From Onishia niordana (GTDB taxonomy: Bacteria; Pseudomonadota; Gammaproteobacteria; Pseudomonadales; Halomonadaceae): 64,000 nucleotides of DNA. Below the pieces are notes generated by a model. That model made no database searches and was not told where the DNA came from. It saw only the letters and a program-made list of their open reading frames with translations. Location of the stretch: contig NZ_SDSD01000006.1 of NCBI RefSeq assembly GCF_004798965.1, positions 62,001-126,000 on the forward strand, in the 5' to 3' direction. Positions 17,975-28,011 of the stretch are shown here, in pieces. A program made the position numbers and the translations under genes. How positions within the stretch are numbered: position 1 is the stretch's first letter; each line of letters starts with the position of its first letter.

Positions 17975-18001
17975 TAAAGTTCCTGGGCTGGGTGTCGATA
18001 T
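17975..18001 (+). promoter_or_regulatory. Sigma-28 (FliA) promoter of fliD
   Basis: TAAAG (17975-17979), 14 bp, then GTCGATAT (17994-18001). The -35 box is perfect and six of eight -10 bases match. It would drive fliD, fliS, fliT and possibly the two genes after them. Confidence 0.75.
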
Positions 18002-18087
18002 TCGAATTAACGGGAATTAGACAGGCTATTCGCCCCCTTGCGGTGACGCTGTAGTTGGCAGAATGGCTCGTAACAGGAGGCACCGGC

Positions 18088-19467
18088 ATGGCGTCAATTT
18101 CATCACTGGGTATTGGCTCGGGGCTCGATCTTAACGGGCTCTTGGACCAGCTCAAGAGTGCCGAGCGAGAAAAGCTCGCGCCCATCACACAGCAGCAGCG
18201 TAGCTATCAGTCGCAGATATCGGCCTATGGTCAGTTGGAAAGCTCGCTGTCGCAGTTTCAGGATGCCGCCGCCAAGCTGAATAACGCCGAGTTCTTTCAG
18301 GGCGTGACCAGCGAGGTGACGGGCAGCGCCGTGACGGCAGCGGGTGGCAGCGACGCGGCCCCTGGTCGCTATGATATCGAAGTGACTCAACTCGCCAGGG
18401 CTCAAAGTCTTGCGGCTGCAGGTGTAACCAGCAGTTCCGATAGCTTGGCGTCCGCGGGAACACTGACGCTCAGCGTAGGAGGCGGCGACGATACGAATAT
18501 CGAGATCGCTGCCGATAGCTCACTCGAAGATGTGCGAGACAGCATCAATGCGTCGGGTGCCGGTATCCGGGCATCGATCGTTAATGATGGTGGTGGCTTC
18601 GATGGTAGTGGCACCGCTGGCCAGCCTTATCGGCTGGTACTGACATCCGAGGAGACCGGCACCGAGTCACAGATGAGCGTGACATTTAGCGATACTGGCA
18701 GTGATCTGGGAGTGGCGTTGTCAGCCATGACCGAGTCGGTCACCGCTGCCAATGCGGAGCTGAGCGTCAATGGTATTGATATTTCTAGCCAGTCCAACAC
18801 CGTTGAAGGCGCGGTCCAGGGTGTGACGTTGTCGCTTGCCGAAACCGGTACCGCGACCCTCGCGGTCGAGCGTGACAACGGTGCCGTGGAATCCGCAGTG
18901 AAGGGCTTTGTCGATAGCTACAACAAGCTTCAGACAAAGATGGCGGATCTGACCAGCTTCAATGCAGAAACCGGTGCCGCGGGTGAGCTGCTGGGTGATA
19001 GCACCCTTCGTAGTGTTGAATCTCAGCTTCGCAATGTCCTGGGCGGCGATGCCGGGGATGGCACCTTCCAGATGCTCTCGGATGTTGGCATCAGTCTCAA
19101 GGTCGATGGCTCGCTTGAACTCGACGAAGAAGCGCTTGGCGAGGCGGTCAGCAATGATTTGTCGGCCCTCAGTGCGTTTTTTACCGGTGCCGATGAGGCA
19201 GGCGGCTTGGCCGGGAAGGTCGATGGTGTGCTGGGGCGCATGTTGGAAGATGGTGGCTTGGTAGCCAATTCGACGCAGGGGCTCGAAGACACCATCGAGC
19301 GTTTGGGTGAGCGCTACACTCGCACCGAGGAGAGCATCAACGACACGATTGCTCGCTATCGTACTCAGTTTGCACAGCTGGATAGCATGATTGCCAACAT
19401 GAATTCGACAAGCAGTTACCTGACCCAGCAGTTCGACAACATGAATGCTCAGCTGGGTCGGAGCTAG
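18088..19467 (+). CDS. fliD: Flagellar hook-associated protein 2, filament cap FliD
   Basis: FliD (459 residues) forms the pentameric cap that helps flagellin fold at the filament tip. The N-terminus SISSLGIGSGLDLNGLLDQL and the C-terminal coiled coil ending SMIANMNSTSSYLTQQFDNM are family signatures; the middle is Gly/Asp/Ser rich. AGGAGG lies seven bases before this ATG, which excludes the earlier in-frame start at 18055. It is followed by fliS and fliT, the conserved order. Confidence 0.96.
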   Translation: MASISSLGIGSGLDLNGLLDQLKSAEREKLAPITQQQRSYQSQISAYGQLESSLSQFQDAAAKLNNAEFFQGVTSEVTGSAVTAAGGSDAAPGRYDIEVTQLARAQSLAAAGVTSSSDSLASAGTLTLSVGGGDDTNIEIAADSSLEDVRDSINASGAGIRASIVNDGGGFDGSGTAGQPYRLVLTSEETGTESQMSVTFSDTGSDLGVALSAMTESVTAANAELSVNGIDISSQSNTVEGAVQGVTLSLAETGTATLAVERDNGAVESAVKGFVDSYNKLQTKMADLTSFNAETGAAGELLGDSTLRSVESQLRNVLGGDAGDGTFQMLSDVGISLKVDGSLELDEEALGEAVSNDLSALSAFFTGADEAGGLAGKVDGVLGRMLEDGGLVANSTQGLEDTIERLGERYTRTEESINDTIARYRTQFAQLDSMIANMNSTSSYLTQQFDNMNAQLGRS

Positions 19468-19526
19468 CCGGCTGAGCACCACTGTAAACATCAGCAACTA
19501 CTTCTGCTGAACACGAGGAACTACCT

Positions 19527-19946
19527 ATGAGTGCCATGAGAGGAGCCGCTGCCTACGGTAAAGGTGCCAAGGCCTACGCTCGGGTTGGCGTGGAAAGTGG
19601 GGTGATGTCGGCGTCGCCGCATCAGCTCATCAGCATGCTCTTTGACGGTGCTCAGGCATCGATCCGCAAGGCGCGCATCCATATGCAGGACGGTAATGTG
19701 GCGGAGAAGGGCCTCGCCATTTCCAAGGCATTGGACATCGTCAACAACGGCTTACAGGCCGCGCTTGATGCTGAAAAGGGCGGCGAGATTGCCGAGCGAC
19801 TGTGGTCACTCTATGACTATGTTGCCCGGCTGCTGATGGAAGCCAACCTGCGCAATGATCAAGAGCGCCTGGATGAGGCTTCGGTGTTGCTTGAGAGTAT
19901 CGGTTCCGCCTGGCGTGATATTGGTGCCCGGTCTAGCGAGGTATGA
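19527..19946 (+). CDS. fliS: Flagellin chaperone FliS
   Basis: FliS (139 residues) binds the C-terminal helix of flagellin in the cytoplasm and prevents early polymerisation. The pattern YARVGVESGVMSASPHQLISM followed by LFDGA and EKGLAISKALDIVNNGLQAAL is typical. GAGGA precedes the ATG by seven bases. The stop lies 1 nt before the fliT start. Confidence 0.95.
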   Translation: MSAMRGAAAYGKGAKAYARVGVESGVMSASPHQLISMLFDGAQASIRKARIHMQDGNVAEKGLAISKALDIVNNGLQAALDAEKGGEIAERLWSLYDYVARLLMEANLRNDQERLDEASVLLESIGSAWRDIGARSSEV

Positions 19947-19947
19947 C

Positions 19948-20352
19948 ATGAAAGAGCAGCGGTTCATGGAAGACAGCAGCGCTCACGCCACTATTGCCAG
20001 TTATGAGGCGTTATGGGAGCGTTCAAGCCGGATGCTGGCCTTCGCCTGCGAAGAAGACTGGAGCCGCCTGCTCGAGGAGGAGGCAGACTACGTCGTCGAC
20101 GTCGAGCGATTGTCGAAACTAGAGGCCGGTCAGGTACTGGATGCGAACCAAAGCGAGCGCAAGGCGCTGCTGCTCGAAGGCATTCTGGAGAACGACCTGG
20201 ACATTCGCCGCCGTCTGGAAAAACGACGCGAAGAGCTTGCTAGCTTGCTGAACGCCAGTCAGCGCAAGCGCTCGGTTGATACCGCGTATCGCGCTACCTC
20301 GGGGTTTCAGGTTCTTGGTGGTCCGGCGCGCTTCCAGAAGGGTGATGCTTGA
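19948..20352 (+). CDS. fliT: FliT-like flagellar export chaperone
   Basis: This gene gives a 134-residue acidic helical protein starting MKEQRFMEDSSAHATIASYE. FliT is the export chaperone of the cap protein FliD and, in enterics, an anti-FlhDC factor. FliT sequences diverge strongly, so the call relies on size, helical character and position after fliD-fliS. The ATG follows the fliS stop by one base, and the gene ends overlapping the TTG start of the next gene. Confidence 0.75.
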   Translation: MKEQRFMEDSSAHATIASYEALWERSSRMLAFACEEDWSRLLEEEADYVVDVERLSKLEAGQVLDANQSERKALLLEGILENDLDIRRRLEKRREELASLLNASQRKRSVDTAYRATSGFQVLGGPARFQKGDA

Positions 20353-21662
20353 GCGGCATCACGCCTTTGATCGACACACTTCTCCATCAAGTGCTGGGGA
20401 AGCGGGTCGATATTCAGGTACCGAAAGACCTCAATGCCCCGGTGCAGCCCACAAGCCCGGGGGAGTCCGTCCAGGCATTGCGCAGCGATTCTCGGCTTGA
20501 TCCTCGCCAATTAACGGCCCAGGCCCCATTAGTTGGGCGTTCGCTAGATCAGTCGTTGCCTGGCACAGCGGAACCGCGCTCGACGGGCCAATTCCCGGCA
20601 TCGACGCAAACGCATTTCAGTGCATCGGCGCAAACGATCGCCAATGTTCTTGACCGCTTCCCCGCTCCGCTATCGACTCTTCGCGCTCAAGCGCCGCTGA
20701 TGGTGGCGTCGACCAACATGGGTGATTCATCTCAGTTGGCTTCGCGTCTTCAGCAAAGCATCGAGACTAGCGGGCTCTTCTACGAATCGCATGTGTCGAA
20801 ATGGTATCGCGGCGAAATGCCCCGCCAGCAGCTGATGCTGGAACCACAGATGCAGCGCTTCAATACCGGTAGCGCTTTCCAGCCGCTGACGCCTATCACC
20901 ACAACGCCCATGCTGTTGACCTTCCCGCCGCCCCAGGCGAATAGCAGTTTGCTGAATATCCTCTTTGGGTCCGCATCGTTCGCCACCTCAGGTGCAGGTG
21001 CTGGCGCCCCCTTGGCAGGAGGTATGCCAACCCCAGGGGCCCCACCGGCTAGCCAAGGCGCCCATATGTCGCCGCTTATGCAGCCGGTAGCCGGGCAATC
21101 TGCGGTAACTGGGGCAGGGCAGCTACCATTGGCGGTGCAGGGCGATGGGGCAGAGAGAGTCGATACTCATCAGCCCCTTGGTGCGGCGGAGCGTGCGATT
21201 CAGGCATCTGGGCAAGCCCCGGGCAATGCCGATGGTCTGGATGAGGCGCAGCAGAGTGTGGTTCGTCATCAGCTGGAAATGTTGGCCGCGCCGTCGCCAG
21301 TATTGCGCTGGGAAGGTGATGTCTGGTCTGGCGTGTTCATGGCGCTTATCGTGCAGATGCCTGCTGGCAAGCAGGGCGACAGTGATCAGCCGGCCTCCGA
21401 TGAGTCTGAAGAAGATTCAGGCCAAGGCGCTTGGCGAACCCAGATGTCGTTGCAGGTGGCGGGGCTTGGCAAGTTGGATGTGGAGTTGAGTATCGTGCCA
21501 AGGCAACTCGATATCACGTTAAGCGCCGAGAACGAGGCTGTATTAACAAGGCTCAAGGAAGGAGGTGCCTCCTTGCGTTCGCGCTTGCAGGCCTGCGGTT
21601 TCGATACCATTCATCTCAATATGGTACAGCGGCCCCAACAGCATGAAGGAGCTCTGGCGTGA
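20349..21662 (+). CDS. Second FliK-like protein with flagellar hook-length control C-terminal domain
   Basis: This 437-residue protein starts at a TTG overlapping the fliT stop, with AAGGGTG upstream. The first 300 residues are low complexity (Pro, Gln, Ala, Ser). Residues about 325-430 contain GAWRTQMSLQVAGLGKLDVEL followed by SIVPRQLDITLSAENEAVLT and RLKEGGASLRSRLQACGF, matching the Flg_hook domain that acts on FlhB. It pairs with an FlhB C-terminal-domain gene immediately downstream (GTGA overlap). As a canonical-looking fliK sits at the end of the fliF operon, this is a second switch-like protein of unknown role. Confidence 0.78.
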   Translation: MSGITPLIDTLLHQVLGKRVDIQVPKDLNAPVQPTSPGESVQALRSDSRLDPRQLTAQAPLVGRSLDQSLPGTAEPRSTGQFPASTQTHFSASAQTIANVLDRFPAPLSTLRAQAPLMVASTNMGDSSQLASRLQQSIETSGLFYESHVSKWYRGEMPRQQLMLEPQMQRFNTGSAFQPLTPITTTPMLLTFPPPQANSSLLNILFGSASFATSGAGAGAPLAGGMPTPGAPPASQGAHMSPLMQPVAGQSAVTGAGQLPLAVQGDGAERVDTHQPLGAAERAIQASGQAPGNADGLDEAQQSVVRHQLEMLAAPSPVLRWEGDVWSGVFMALIVQMPAGKQGDSDQPASDESEEDSGQGAWRTQMSLQVAGLGKLDVELSIVPRQLDITLSAENEAVLTRLKEGGASLRSRLQACGFDTIHLNMVQRPQQHEGALA

Positions 21663-21943
21663 GCGAGACATTTCCTGGCGGGCGACGCCAAGCCGTGGCG
21701 TTGGCGTACCGTCAAGGTGAAAAGGCGCCCCAGCTCGTCGCCAAGGGGTATGGCGACATGGCAGAGCGCATCATCGAGGCGGCTCGAGAGCATGATATTT
21801 TCATCCATGATGCGCCGGCCTTGGTAGGCATGCTCATGCAGCTGGACCTCGACGAAAAAATCCCCCCTGAACTCTATCAGGTGATCGCTGAGCTACTGAT
21901 CTGGGTTCGTGATCTTGTGCCAGCCTCAGATGAGTCGCGTTAG
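21659..21943 (+). CDS. FlhB C-terminal domain-like protein (FlhX type)
   Basis: The 94-residue protein aligns with the region of FlhB after the NPTH cleavage site: RQAVALAYRQGEKAPQLVAKGYGDMAERII parallels AVALRYDQSKMAAPRVVAKGADEVAKRI in the full-length FlhB of this window. It has no membrane domain and no NPTH. Such proteins (FlhX, YlqH) can stand in for the cleaved FlhB C-terminal fragment in some bacteria. It starts with a GTG overlapping the stop of the FliK-like gene. Confidence 0.85.
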   Translation: MSETFPGGRRQAVALAYRQGEKAPQLVAKGYGDMAERIIEAAREHDIFIHDAPALVGMLMQLDLDEKIPPELYQVIAELLIWVRDLVPASDESR

Positions 21944-22335
21944 CGTTACTTTCGTCACTCTTTGGCGTCCCTTCTACTGTTTTCTGCACCCTCCTGCGCA
22001 ACGTACACCATGTCCTTTGGTTAACAAATGGTCAGGTTTTTGTGTAATTTTATGAAAACTTTTGTGTTTTTTAGAAATTATACAGGTTCCCTGGCGTCGC
22101 CTTTCAGCGACTGATGATGGCTGAATGCTTAATTTACGGCCTCTTCCTTCCGTATTTCCTTCGTATCACCATTTGTAACGCTTTCTGTGAAAGCATTAGA
22201 GGCTGGTTGAAAAAGCAGGGCTAAAGAACTAAAAATGACTTACATAAGAACCAGACGTCTAATTATAAAAGCCGACAGATGATGTCAGGTATTGTCATGG
22301 TTTATTAACAATTCCAAATAATTGCAGGGGCCAAC
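21944..22335. other. AT-rich regulatory region upstream of flhDC
   Basis: The 392-bp gap is far more AT rich than its neighbours, especially around 22020-22090 and 22225-22325. It contains TTGTGTAATTTTATGAAAAC and a second TTTTGTGTTTTTTAG stretch, plausible for nucleoid-protein or CRP-like control, though no full CRP palindrome is visible. No gene, terminator or sigma-28 promoter was found. By analogy with other flhDC loci, several promoters probably converge here (inference). Confidence 0.55.
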
Positions 22336-22671
22336 ATGATCAATCAGCAGTTACTGGATGAAATTCAGGACTTGAACCTTTCGTATTTGCTGCTGGCGCA
22401 GCGCATGCTAGCTGATGACCGTTCGATGGCGATGTTTCGGCTCAAGGTCGATGAGGAGATGGCCGATCTACTCGTCTCGCTATCGGCGCGCCAGCTTGGC
22501 CAGCTATCTCGCACCAATCAGCTGCTTTGTCAGCTAAGCCTCAATGATGCTGATCAATTGCAGACATTGGTGCAGCAGCGACGAGAGCATGGACTCGCGC
22601 AGACCCATACGTCGATGTTGCTGTCGCAGGCTGAGATAACATCAGCCGGGCAAGCTGGAGGCATGGCATGA
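22336..22671 (+). CDS. flhD: Flagellar master regulator subunit FlhD
   Basis: FlhD (111 residues) shows [20 protein letters not shown] followed by [15 protein letters not shown], the conserved dimer-forming N-terminal part. With FlhC it forms the FlhD4C2 activator of class II flagellar promoters. AGGGG lies upstream of the ATG. Its stop overlaps flhC by 4 nt. Confidence 0.95.
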   Translation: MINQQLLDEIQDLNLSYLLLAQRMLADDRSMAMFRLKVDEEMADLLVSLSARQLGQLSRTNQLLCQLSLNDADQLQTLVQQRREHGLAQTHTSMLLSQAEITSAGQAGGMA

Positions 22672-23228
22672 GCGAAAAAAGCCTAGTGATGGAGATGCAG
22701 CAAGTCCAGATGGCAGTTGAGCTTATAGAGCTGGGCGCTCGCCTCCAGGTGCTTGAAACCGAGACCAACCTTAGTCGTGGACGCTTGATCAGGCTTTACA
22801 AGGAAGTGCGGGGCATGTCTCCCCCTAAAGGCATGTTACCGTTCTCAGCGGACTGGTTTATTACTTGGCTACCTAATATTCATTCATCACTCTTCTATAA
22901 TTACTATCAGCGCCTACGCGTAGATTATAACTGTGATCGTATGGAGGCGTTCGTCAAGGCGTACCGGCTGTACCTGGAGCAGGTCAGTATTGATGGAGCC
23001 GAGCCCGTTCTGGGGTTGACTAGGGCCTGGACGCTAGTGCGTTTCTTTGAGAGCGAGTTGCTCGAGCTTGCTTCGTGCACGGCTTGCAAAGGGCATTTTG
23101 TGGCTCATGCCCATACCCCGGCCCAGGAGTTCGTGTGCGGTATCTGCCAGCCACCCTCGCGCGCAGGTAAGACACGCAAGCGTACCGCCCAAGCCAGCGC
23201 TGAGTCTTTTGTATCTGCCTCTAACTAG
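22668..23228 (+). CDS. flhC: Flagellar master regulator subunit FlhC
   Basis: FlhC (186 residues) is the DNA-contacting partner of FlhD. The protein contains the FlhC blocks [29 protein letters not shown] and [17 protein letters not shown], and the four zinc-binding cysteines in CTACKGHF and CGIC. Length is close to the enteric protein (192). Confidence 0.96.
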   Translation: MSEKSLVMEMQQVQMAVELIELGARLQVLETETNLSRGRLIRLYKEVRGMSPPKGMLPFSADWFITWLPNIHSSLFYNYYQRLRVDYNCDRMEAFVKAYRLYLEQVSIDGAEPVLGLTRAWTLVRFFESELLELASCTACKGHFVAHAHTPAQEFVCGICQPPSRAGKTRKRTAQASAESFVSASN

Positions 23229-23304
23229 CGCGATACGGCACGAAACGATGTAGCGCAGCGCCCCTGTATGTTCTTAATGCTGTCATAGCTAGCCTTCCTT
23301 ACTG

Positions 23305-23336
23305 ATGCCCCGGCCCATTGGCCGGGGCATTTCGTT
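23305..23336 (+). terminator. Terminator after flhDC
   Basis: An 11-bp perfect hairpin, ATGCCCCGGCC with GGCCGGGGCAT around a CATT loop (23305-23330), is followed by TTCGTT. It separates the flhDC transcript from the motA promoter. Confidence 0.8.
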
Positions 23337-23379
23337 GCGCCCTTGAGGCGCGACCCGCTGGTTTTTGCTCCCTTGACCC

Positions 23380-23406
23380 TCAAGGCTTGGCGAATATTGC
23401 CGATAG
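23380..23406 (+). promoter_or_regulatory. Sigma-28 (FliA) promoter of motAB-cheAW
   Basis: TCAAG (23380-23384), 14 bp, then GCCGATAG (23399-23406). It lies 40 bp before the motA GTG, immediately after the flhDC terminator. Confidence 0.85.
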
Positions 23407-23446
23407 TGGTTTTAGACGCCATTCGCCGAAGTGAAGGACACAGCCA

Positions 23447-24322
23447 GTGTTTATACCCCTCGGATTCATCATCGTGACGCTGTCGGTTTTCGGCGGTTTT
23501 GCCCTGGCCGGCGGTAAGCTGGGCCCTCTCTATCAGCCGACCGAGATCTTGATGATCTGCGGCGGCGCCTTCGGTGCTTTCGTCGCTGCCAATAACGGCA
23601 AGGCGATGAAGGCCACCATCAAGAGCTTCTCCAAGCTCAAACGCACCGCCAAGTACGATAAGCAGACCTACATGGAAGTCATGGCGGTGATGTACAAGCT
23701 GCTCACCAAGGTGCGCCGCGAAGGCATGCTGGGCATCGAACGTGACATAGACACGCCCGAAGACAGCCCGATTTTTTCTGACCACCCCAAGGTCATCAAT
23801 GACCCCATGATCATAGGTTTCATCACGGACTACTTGCGTCTGATGGTCAGTGGGGGCATGGATCCTCATCAGCTGGATGAGCTGATGCTTCATGAGATCG
23901 AAGCCTTCGAGCACGAAGCTCACATTCCTGCCGACGCCCTGGGAAAAGTCGGTGATGGTCTGCCGGCATTTGGCATCGTGGCGGCGGTAATGGGGGTCGT
24001 GAAGGCCTTGAGCTCTGCCGATGCTGGCCCGGAGCAAATGGGGGTGATGATCGCCCATGCCTTGGTCGGCACCTTTCTTGGCATTCTGCTCGGCTATGGG
24101 TTTTTCAACCCTATAGCGAGCCGCATTGATCGTCAGGTTCAGGAAGGCGTCAAGATGCTGCAGTGCATACGCGTGACGTTGCTTGCCAGCCTCAATGGCT
24201 ATGCCCCGCAGCTGGCGGTGGAGTTTGGTCGCAAGGCGCTGCATAGCGATGAGCGACCGGGGTTCGCTGAGCTCGAAGAACATGTGCGCTCGGCCAAGGC
24301 TACTGGTACGGGAGGCGCATGA
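23447..24322 (+). CDS. motA: Flagellar stator protein MotA
   Basis: MotA (291 residues) starts with GTG, preceded by GAAGGAC. The four spans and the charged cytoplasmic loop (KVRREGMLGIERDIDTPEDS) are present. GGMDPHQLDELMLHEIEAFEHEA and the block GLPAFGIVAAVMGVVKAL with its conserved proline are characteristic of the enteric proton-driven MotA. It overlaps motB by 4 nt. Confidence 0.97.
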   Translation: MFIPLGFIIVTLSVFGGFALAGGKLGPLYQPTEILMICGGAFGAFVAANNGKAMKATIKSFSKLKRTAKYDKQTYMEVMAVMYKLLTKVRREGMLGIERDIDTPEDSPIFSDHPKVINDPMIIGFITDYLRLMVSGGMDPHQLDELMLHEIEAFEHEAHIPADALGKVGDGLPAFGIVAAVMGVVKALSSADAGPEQMGVMIAHALVGTFLGILLGYGFFNPIASRIDRQVQEGVKMLQCIRVTLLASLNGYAPQLAVEFGRKALHSDERPGFAELEEHVRSAKATGTGGA

Positions 24323-25248
24323 GTACGCAGGGCCCCCCTATCATCATCCGGCGCAAGAAGGTGGTTCACGGGCATCATGGCGGCAGCTGGAAAATTGCCC
24401 TCGCTGACTTCATGACCGCCTTGATGGCACTTTTTCTGGTGCTGTGGATTCTCTCCTCCGCGACGCCTCAGCAGCGTCAAGGCGTCGCTGAGTACTTCAG
24501 TACACCGCTGTTGACGGCTATTGCCGGCGGTGAGAAGCAGGCCAGCAGCCCCAATGTCATACCTGGGGGAGGGCCAGACCCTACCTCTATGGAAGGTGAG
24601 CGAGAGCGAATTGATCGGCGTGTCGATTCACGGCCAAGCAACGTGCCGCAGCGTCTCAGAGAGCTGCGTCGCCGGATTGAGAATGCCGTCCAGGCCGACC
24701 CCATGTTACGTGAATTGCGCAACCAGCTTCGCTTCGACATGACGCGCGAAGGCTTGCGTATCCAGCTTGTCGATACCGACAAGCGCCCCATGTTCGAGTT
24801 GGGCAGCGATCAAGTGGCGCCCTACATGCGACGTTTGCTGCGCACGATGGCGCCGCTTCTCAATGAGGTGTCAAACCCCATCAGCATCAGTGGCCACACC
24901 GATAATCTGCGCTATGTGGGCGGGCTGCAGGGTTATAGCAATTGGGAGTTGTCGTCGGATCGCGCCAATGCCTCTCGGCGGGAACTCATCGCTGGAGGGC
25001 TTGAGCCTGATCATCTGCTAAGGGTGGCGGGGATGGGGGATCAAGTGCCGATTCCGAATAGTGAGCCTGGCGATGCGATAAATCGGCGTATTGCCCTGGT
25101 GGTGTTGTATCAAGAGATTGCCAATCACATTCGTACGCAAGGGTCGCGTGGAGAGATGTTCGGGGTGCCATCGGCGATGCCGCCGAGTGACGATTTGCCT
25201 ACTGATGAATTCGTAGAGGGCATTCGCGAGACGCTGGGCGGGCAATGA
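24319..25248 (+). CDS. motB: Flagellar stator protein MotB
   Basis: MotB (309 residues) has a basic N-terminus, one span with the proton-carrying Asp30 in WKIALADFMTALMALFLVLWIL, a plug region, and an OmpA-like domain (about 160-265) with SISGHTDNLRYVGG and NWELSSDRANASRREL. It anchors the stator to peptidoglycan. It is coupled to motA and 39 bp ahead of cheA. Confidence 0.97.
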   Translation: MSTQGPPIIIRRKKVVHGHHGGSWKIALADFMTALMALFLVLWILSSATPQQRQGVAEYFSTPLLTAIAGGEKQASSPNVIPGGGPDPTSMEGERERIDRRVDSRPSNVPQRLRELRRRIENAVQADPMLRELRNQLRFDMTREGLRIQLVDTDKRPMFELGSDQVAPYMRRLLRTMAPLLNEVSNPISISGHTDNLRYVGGLQGYSNWELSSDRANASRRELIAGGLEPDHLLRVAGMGDQVPIPNSEPGDAINRRIALVVLYQEIANHIRTQGSRGEMFGVPSAMPPSDDLPTDEFVEGIRETLGGQ

Positions 25249-25287
25249 TCCCGGTCGGCTCGTTAGATGATCAGTTCGGGGACGAGC

Positions 25288-27426
25288 ATGGATATCAGTG
25301 AATTTTATGAAACATTCTTCGAGGAAGCCGAAGAGCTGCTAGGCGACATGGAAAGGCATCTGCTTGAGCTTGATGTCGATGCGCCTGACTCGGAGCAGCT
25401 GAATGCGATTTTTCGTGCGGCTCATTCCATAAAAGGGGGGGCGGGTACCTTCGGATTTGACGTTCTCCAGCACACGACGCACTTGCTCGAGAACCTGCTC
25501 GACTACACGCGCCACGGTGAGCTGGCGTTACGCAGAGATATCGTCAACACCTTTCTGGAAACCAAGGATATGCTGCACGATCAACTTGACGCCTATCGGC
25601 AGGGTACTGAACCCGATCCGGCTGCCTTTGAGCGGATCTGCCAGACCCTGAAGCAGCTCGCACTCGATGAGATTGGCAAGAAGGTCGATGATGATGCGCC
25701 TGGCGCAAGTCCGTCATCGACGGCTGCTCCTGCCGCCGCATCGCCAGCGCCCGCGGAGAATGCATCGGCGGGAGATGATAAAAGCGGCGCAGAAAGCCGT
25801 TTGAGCATCGCCTTGCTGGGTATCGCCGAGAAAGACAGAGAGTTACTGGTTGAGGAGCTTGCCAACTTCGGTGAGGTCATCGAGCGTCGCGGCGATGTTA
25901 CCCGGTATGAGGTGCTGCTGGAGACATCGACCAGTAGTGACGATATCGAGATGGTGATGTGCTTCATTATCGAACCCGACCAACTCGAGATACGTGCGGC
26001 AGGCGGCCCTGCGGCAGGCGGCCCTGCGGCGGGCGAATCGGCAGTCAGTGGCGATGCTCAGCAGCAAGCCTCGGCACCTGCTTCGGCGCCAGATGCATCC
26101 GCTCAATCTGCGGATAAGCCTGCCAAGGCCGAGTCGACTACTGCTGCGAGCCAACCTGAAGCCAAGGCGCCTGCTAAGCCGAAACCCAAGGCTGGCGCTA
26201 GCGGTGAGTCCTCGATTCGCGTACCGGTCAATAAGGTCGACCAGATCATCAATCTGGTGGGTGAACTGATTATTACGCAATCAATGCTGGACCAGACGGT
26301 CAGTGAAATGGAAACCACCCAGGGCGGTGCTCTGGTGACCGGCATGAGCCTTTTGCAACGCAATGCCCGCGATCTGCAAGAAGCGGTGATGTCGATTCGC
26401 ATGGTGCCAATGGATTACGTGTTCAGCCGCTTCCCGCGGTTGGTGCGTGATCTTGCTGCCAAACTCGATAAAGATGTCGAGCTGGTCACCGAGGGTGAGT
26501 CCACTGAGCTCGACAAGAGCCTCACTGAGCGCATCATCGACCCGCTGACCCATCTGGTTCGTAACAGCCTGGACCACGGTATCGAGTCCCCGGATAAGCG
26601 CGAAGCGGCGGGCAAGTCACGTACCGGTCGCTTGACGCTTTCTGCGCAACACCAGGGCGGTAATATCCTGATTGAAGTAATTGACGATGGCGCCGGTCTG
26701 AATCGCGAAAAACTGTTGGCCAAGGCGCAGTCCAGCGGGATTCAAACGTCCGACAGCATGAGCGATGACGAGGTGTGGCAGCTGATCTTTGCTCCCGGAT
26801 TCTCGACAGCGGATGAGGTCAGTGATGTGTCCGGGCGGGGCGTCGGCATGGACGTGGTCAAGCGCAATATCCAGGCCATGGGAGGGCATGTCGAAATCAA
26901 GTCAAAAATGGGGCAGGGGACGACCACACGCATCGTGCTACCGCTGACACTCGCGATCCTTGATGGCATGTCGATCAGGGTCGGTGAGGAAATGTTCATA
27001 TTGCCTCTCGGCACCGTGCTGGAATCGCTACAGCCGCGTAAGGAGGATCTCTTTGCCATGGCCGGCGATGACGTGGTCATGAAGGTGCGGGACGAGTACC
27101 TGCCCGTTGTTGCCGTGCATCAGGCGCTGGACGTTGCCGGTGCCAATACCGAGATGACCCAGTGCATTGCCGTGATTGTTCAAAGCGAAGGTCGTCGCTA
27201 TGCCCTGCTGGTCGATGATCTGATCGGTCAGCAGCAGGTAGTAGTCAAGAACCTGGAAACCAACTATCGCAAGGTGCCCGGTGTATCGGCGGCCACTATT
27301 CTGGGCGATGGTAGCGTGGCCTTGATCCTTGATGTCACCGATTTGCATCGCCTGAGTCGTACCAAGAGAGAGGCGCAGAGCGCCCGTCGTCAGAACACGC
27401 CTGCCAAGGAGGTAGAAGCATCATGA
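25288..27426 (+). CDS. cheA: Chemotaxis histidine kinase CheA
   Basis: From the ATG at 25288 (GGGGA upstream) CheA has 712 residues; an earlier in-frame ATG at 25267 lacks a ribosome site. P1 (Hpt) carries the phosphorylated His46 in [18 protein letters not shown]2-like CheY-binding region (about 170-240) is followed by a repetitive linker ([15 protein letters not shown]). Then come the dimerisation helix ([18 protein letters not shown]), the kinase boxes [19 protein letters not shown] and GRGVGMDVV, and a CheW-like P5 domain. It overlaps cheW by 4 nt. All catalytic motifs look intact. Confidence 0.97.
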   Translation: MDISEFYETFFEEAEELLGDMERHLLELDVDAPDSEQLNAIFRAAHSIKGGAGTFGFDVLQHTTHLLENLLDYTRHGELALRRDIVNTFLETKDMLHDQLDAYRQGTEPDPAAFERICQTLKQLALDEIGKKVDDDAPGASPSSTAAPAAASPAPAENASAGDDKSGAESRLSIALLGIAEKDRELLVEELANFGEVIERRGDVTRYEVLLETSTSSDDIEMVMCFIIEPDQLEIRAAGGPAAGGPAAGESAVSGDAQQQASAPASAPDASAQSADKPAKAESTTAASQPEAKAPAKPKPKAGASGESSIRVPVNKVDQIINLVGELIITQSMLDQTVSEMETTQGGALVTGMSLLQRNARDLQEAVMSIRMVPMDYVFSRFPRLVRDLAAKLDKDVELVTEGESTELDKSLTERIIDPLTHLVRNSLDHGIESPDKREAAGKSRTGRLTLSAQHQGGNILIEVIDDGAGLNREKLLAKAQSSGIQTSDSMSDDEVWQLIFAPGFSTADEVSDVSGRGVGMDVVKRNIQAMGGHVEIKSKMGQGTTTRIVLPLTLAILDGMSIRVGEEMFILPLGTVLESLQPRKEDLFAMAGDDVVMKVRDEYLPVVAVHQALDVAGANTEMTQCIAVIVQSEGRRYALLVDDLIGQQQVVVKNLETNYRKVPGVSAATILGDGSVALILDVTDLHRLSRTKREAQSARRQNTPAKEVEAS
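25996..26035 (+). repeat. 15-bp in-frame repeat in the cheA linker
   Basis: GCGGCAGGCGGCCCT occurs at 25996-26010 and 26011-26025, followed by a partial third copy at 26026-26035. It encodes AAGGP repeats in the P2-P3 linker and could vary in copy number by slippage without shifting the frame. Confidence 0.85.
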
Positions 27427-27917
27427 CCGACCTGAATGCCGCCAGTGCGGCTGCCGTAGAAGCGCATAGCCGCGAATTCCTAGTGTTCTCGCTGGGTGAT
27501 GAAGAATATGCCATCGATATCCTCAAGGTGCAGGAAATTCGTGGCTACGAGAACGTCACGCGCATCGCCAATGCGCCGGACTTCATCAAGGGAGTCACAA
27601 ACCTTCGCGGTGTGATCGTGCCGATCGTTGATCTGCGCATCAAGTTCCATCTGGATAACGTCGAGTATGGCGGTCAAACAGTGGTTATTGTCGTCAATGT
27701 CGGTGATCGGGTCGTTGGCATTGTCGTGGATGGCGTATCGGATGTCATGACACTCACGCCTGAGCAGATCAAGCCGGCGCCCGAGTTTGGCGTCACGCTC
27801 TCTTCTGATTATTTGAGCGGTCTGGGTAGCCTTGAAGATCGCATGCTGGTGCTGGTTGATATCGACAAGCTGTTGACCAGTGATGAAATGGCGTTGGTCG
27901 ATACCGTCGGCGCCTGA
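27423..27917 (+). CDS. cheW: Chemotaxis coupling protein CheW
   Basis: CheW (164 residues) links receptors to CheA. The sequence [48 protein letters not shown] and [11 protein letters not shown] cover the standard SH3-like fold. It follows cheA with an ATGA overlap and precedes a terminator. Confidence 0.97.
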   Translation: MTDLNAASAAAVEAHSREFLVFSLGDEEYAIDILKVQEIRGYENVTRIANAPDFIKGVTNLRGVIVPIVDLRIKFHLDNVEYGGQTVVIVVNVGDRVVGIVVDGVSDVMTLTPEQIKPAPEFGVTLSSDYLSGLGSLEDRMLVLVDIDKLLTSDEMALVDTVGA

Positions 27918-27951
27918 TACAGCCTAGCAAGGCCTCTAGTAACGCCCCTTG

Positions 27952-27982
27952 AATCGCCTGGCTTCTGTCGGGCGATTTTTTT
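27952..27982 (+). terminator. Terminator after cheW
   Basis: AATCGCC (27952-27958) pairs with GGCGATT (27971-27977), and the arm runs into a T tract ending at 27982. Confidence 0.75.
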
Positions 27983-28011
27983 GATGCAGGTCATATCTTA
28001 AAGCTTTCGAT

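Noticed and set aside
23225..24283. 352-codon minus-strand frame opposite motA
   Set aside because: It mirrors the strongly conserved motA reading frame, has no ribosome site or motif, and arises from third-position GC bias.
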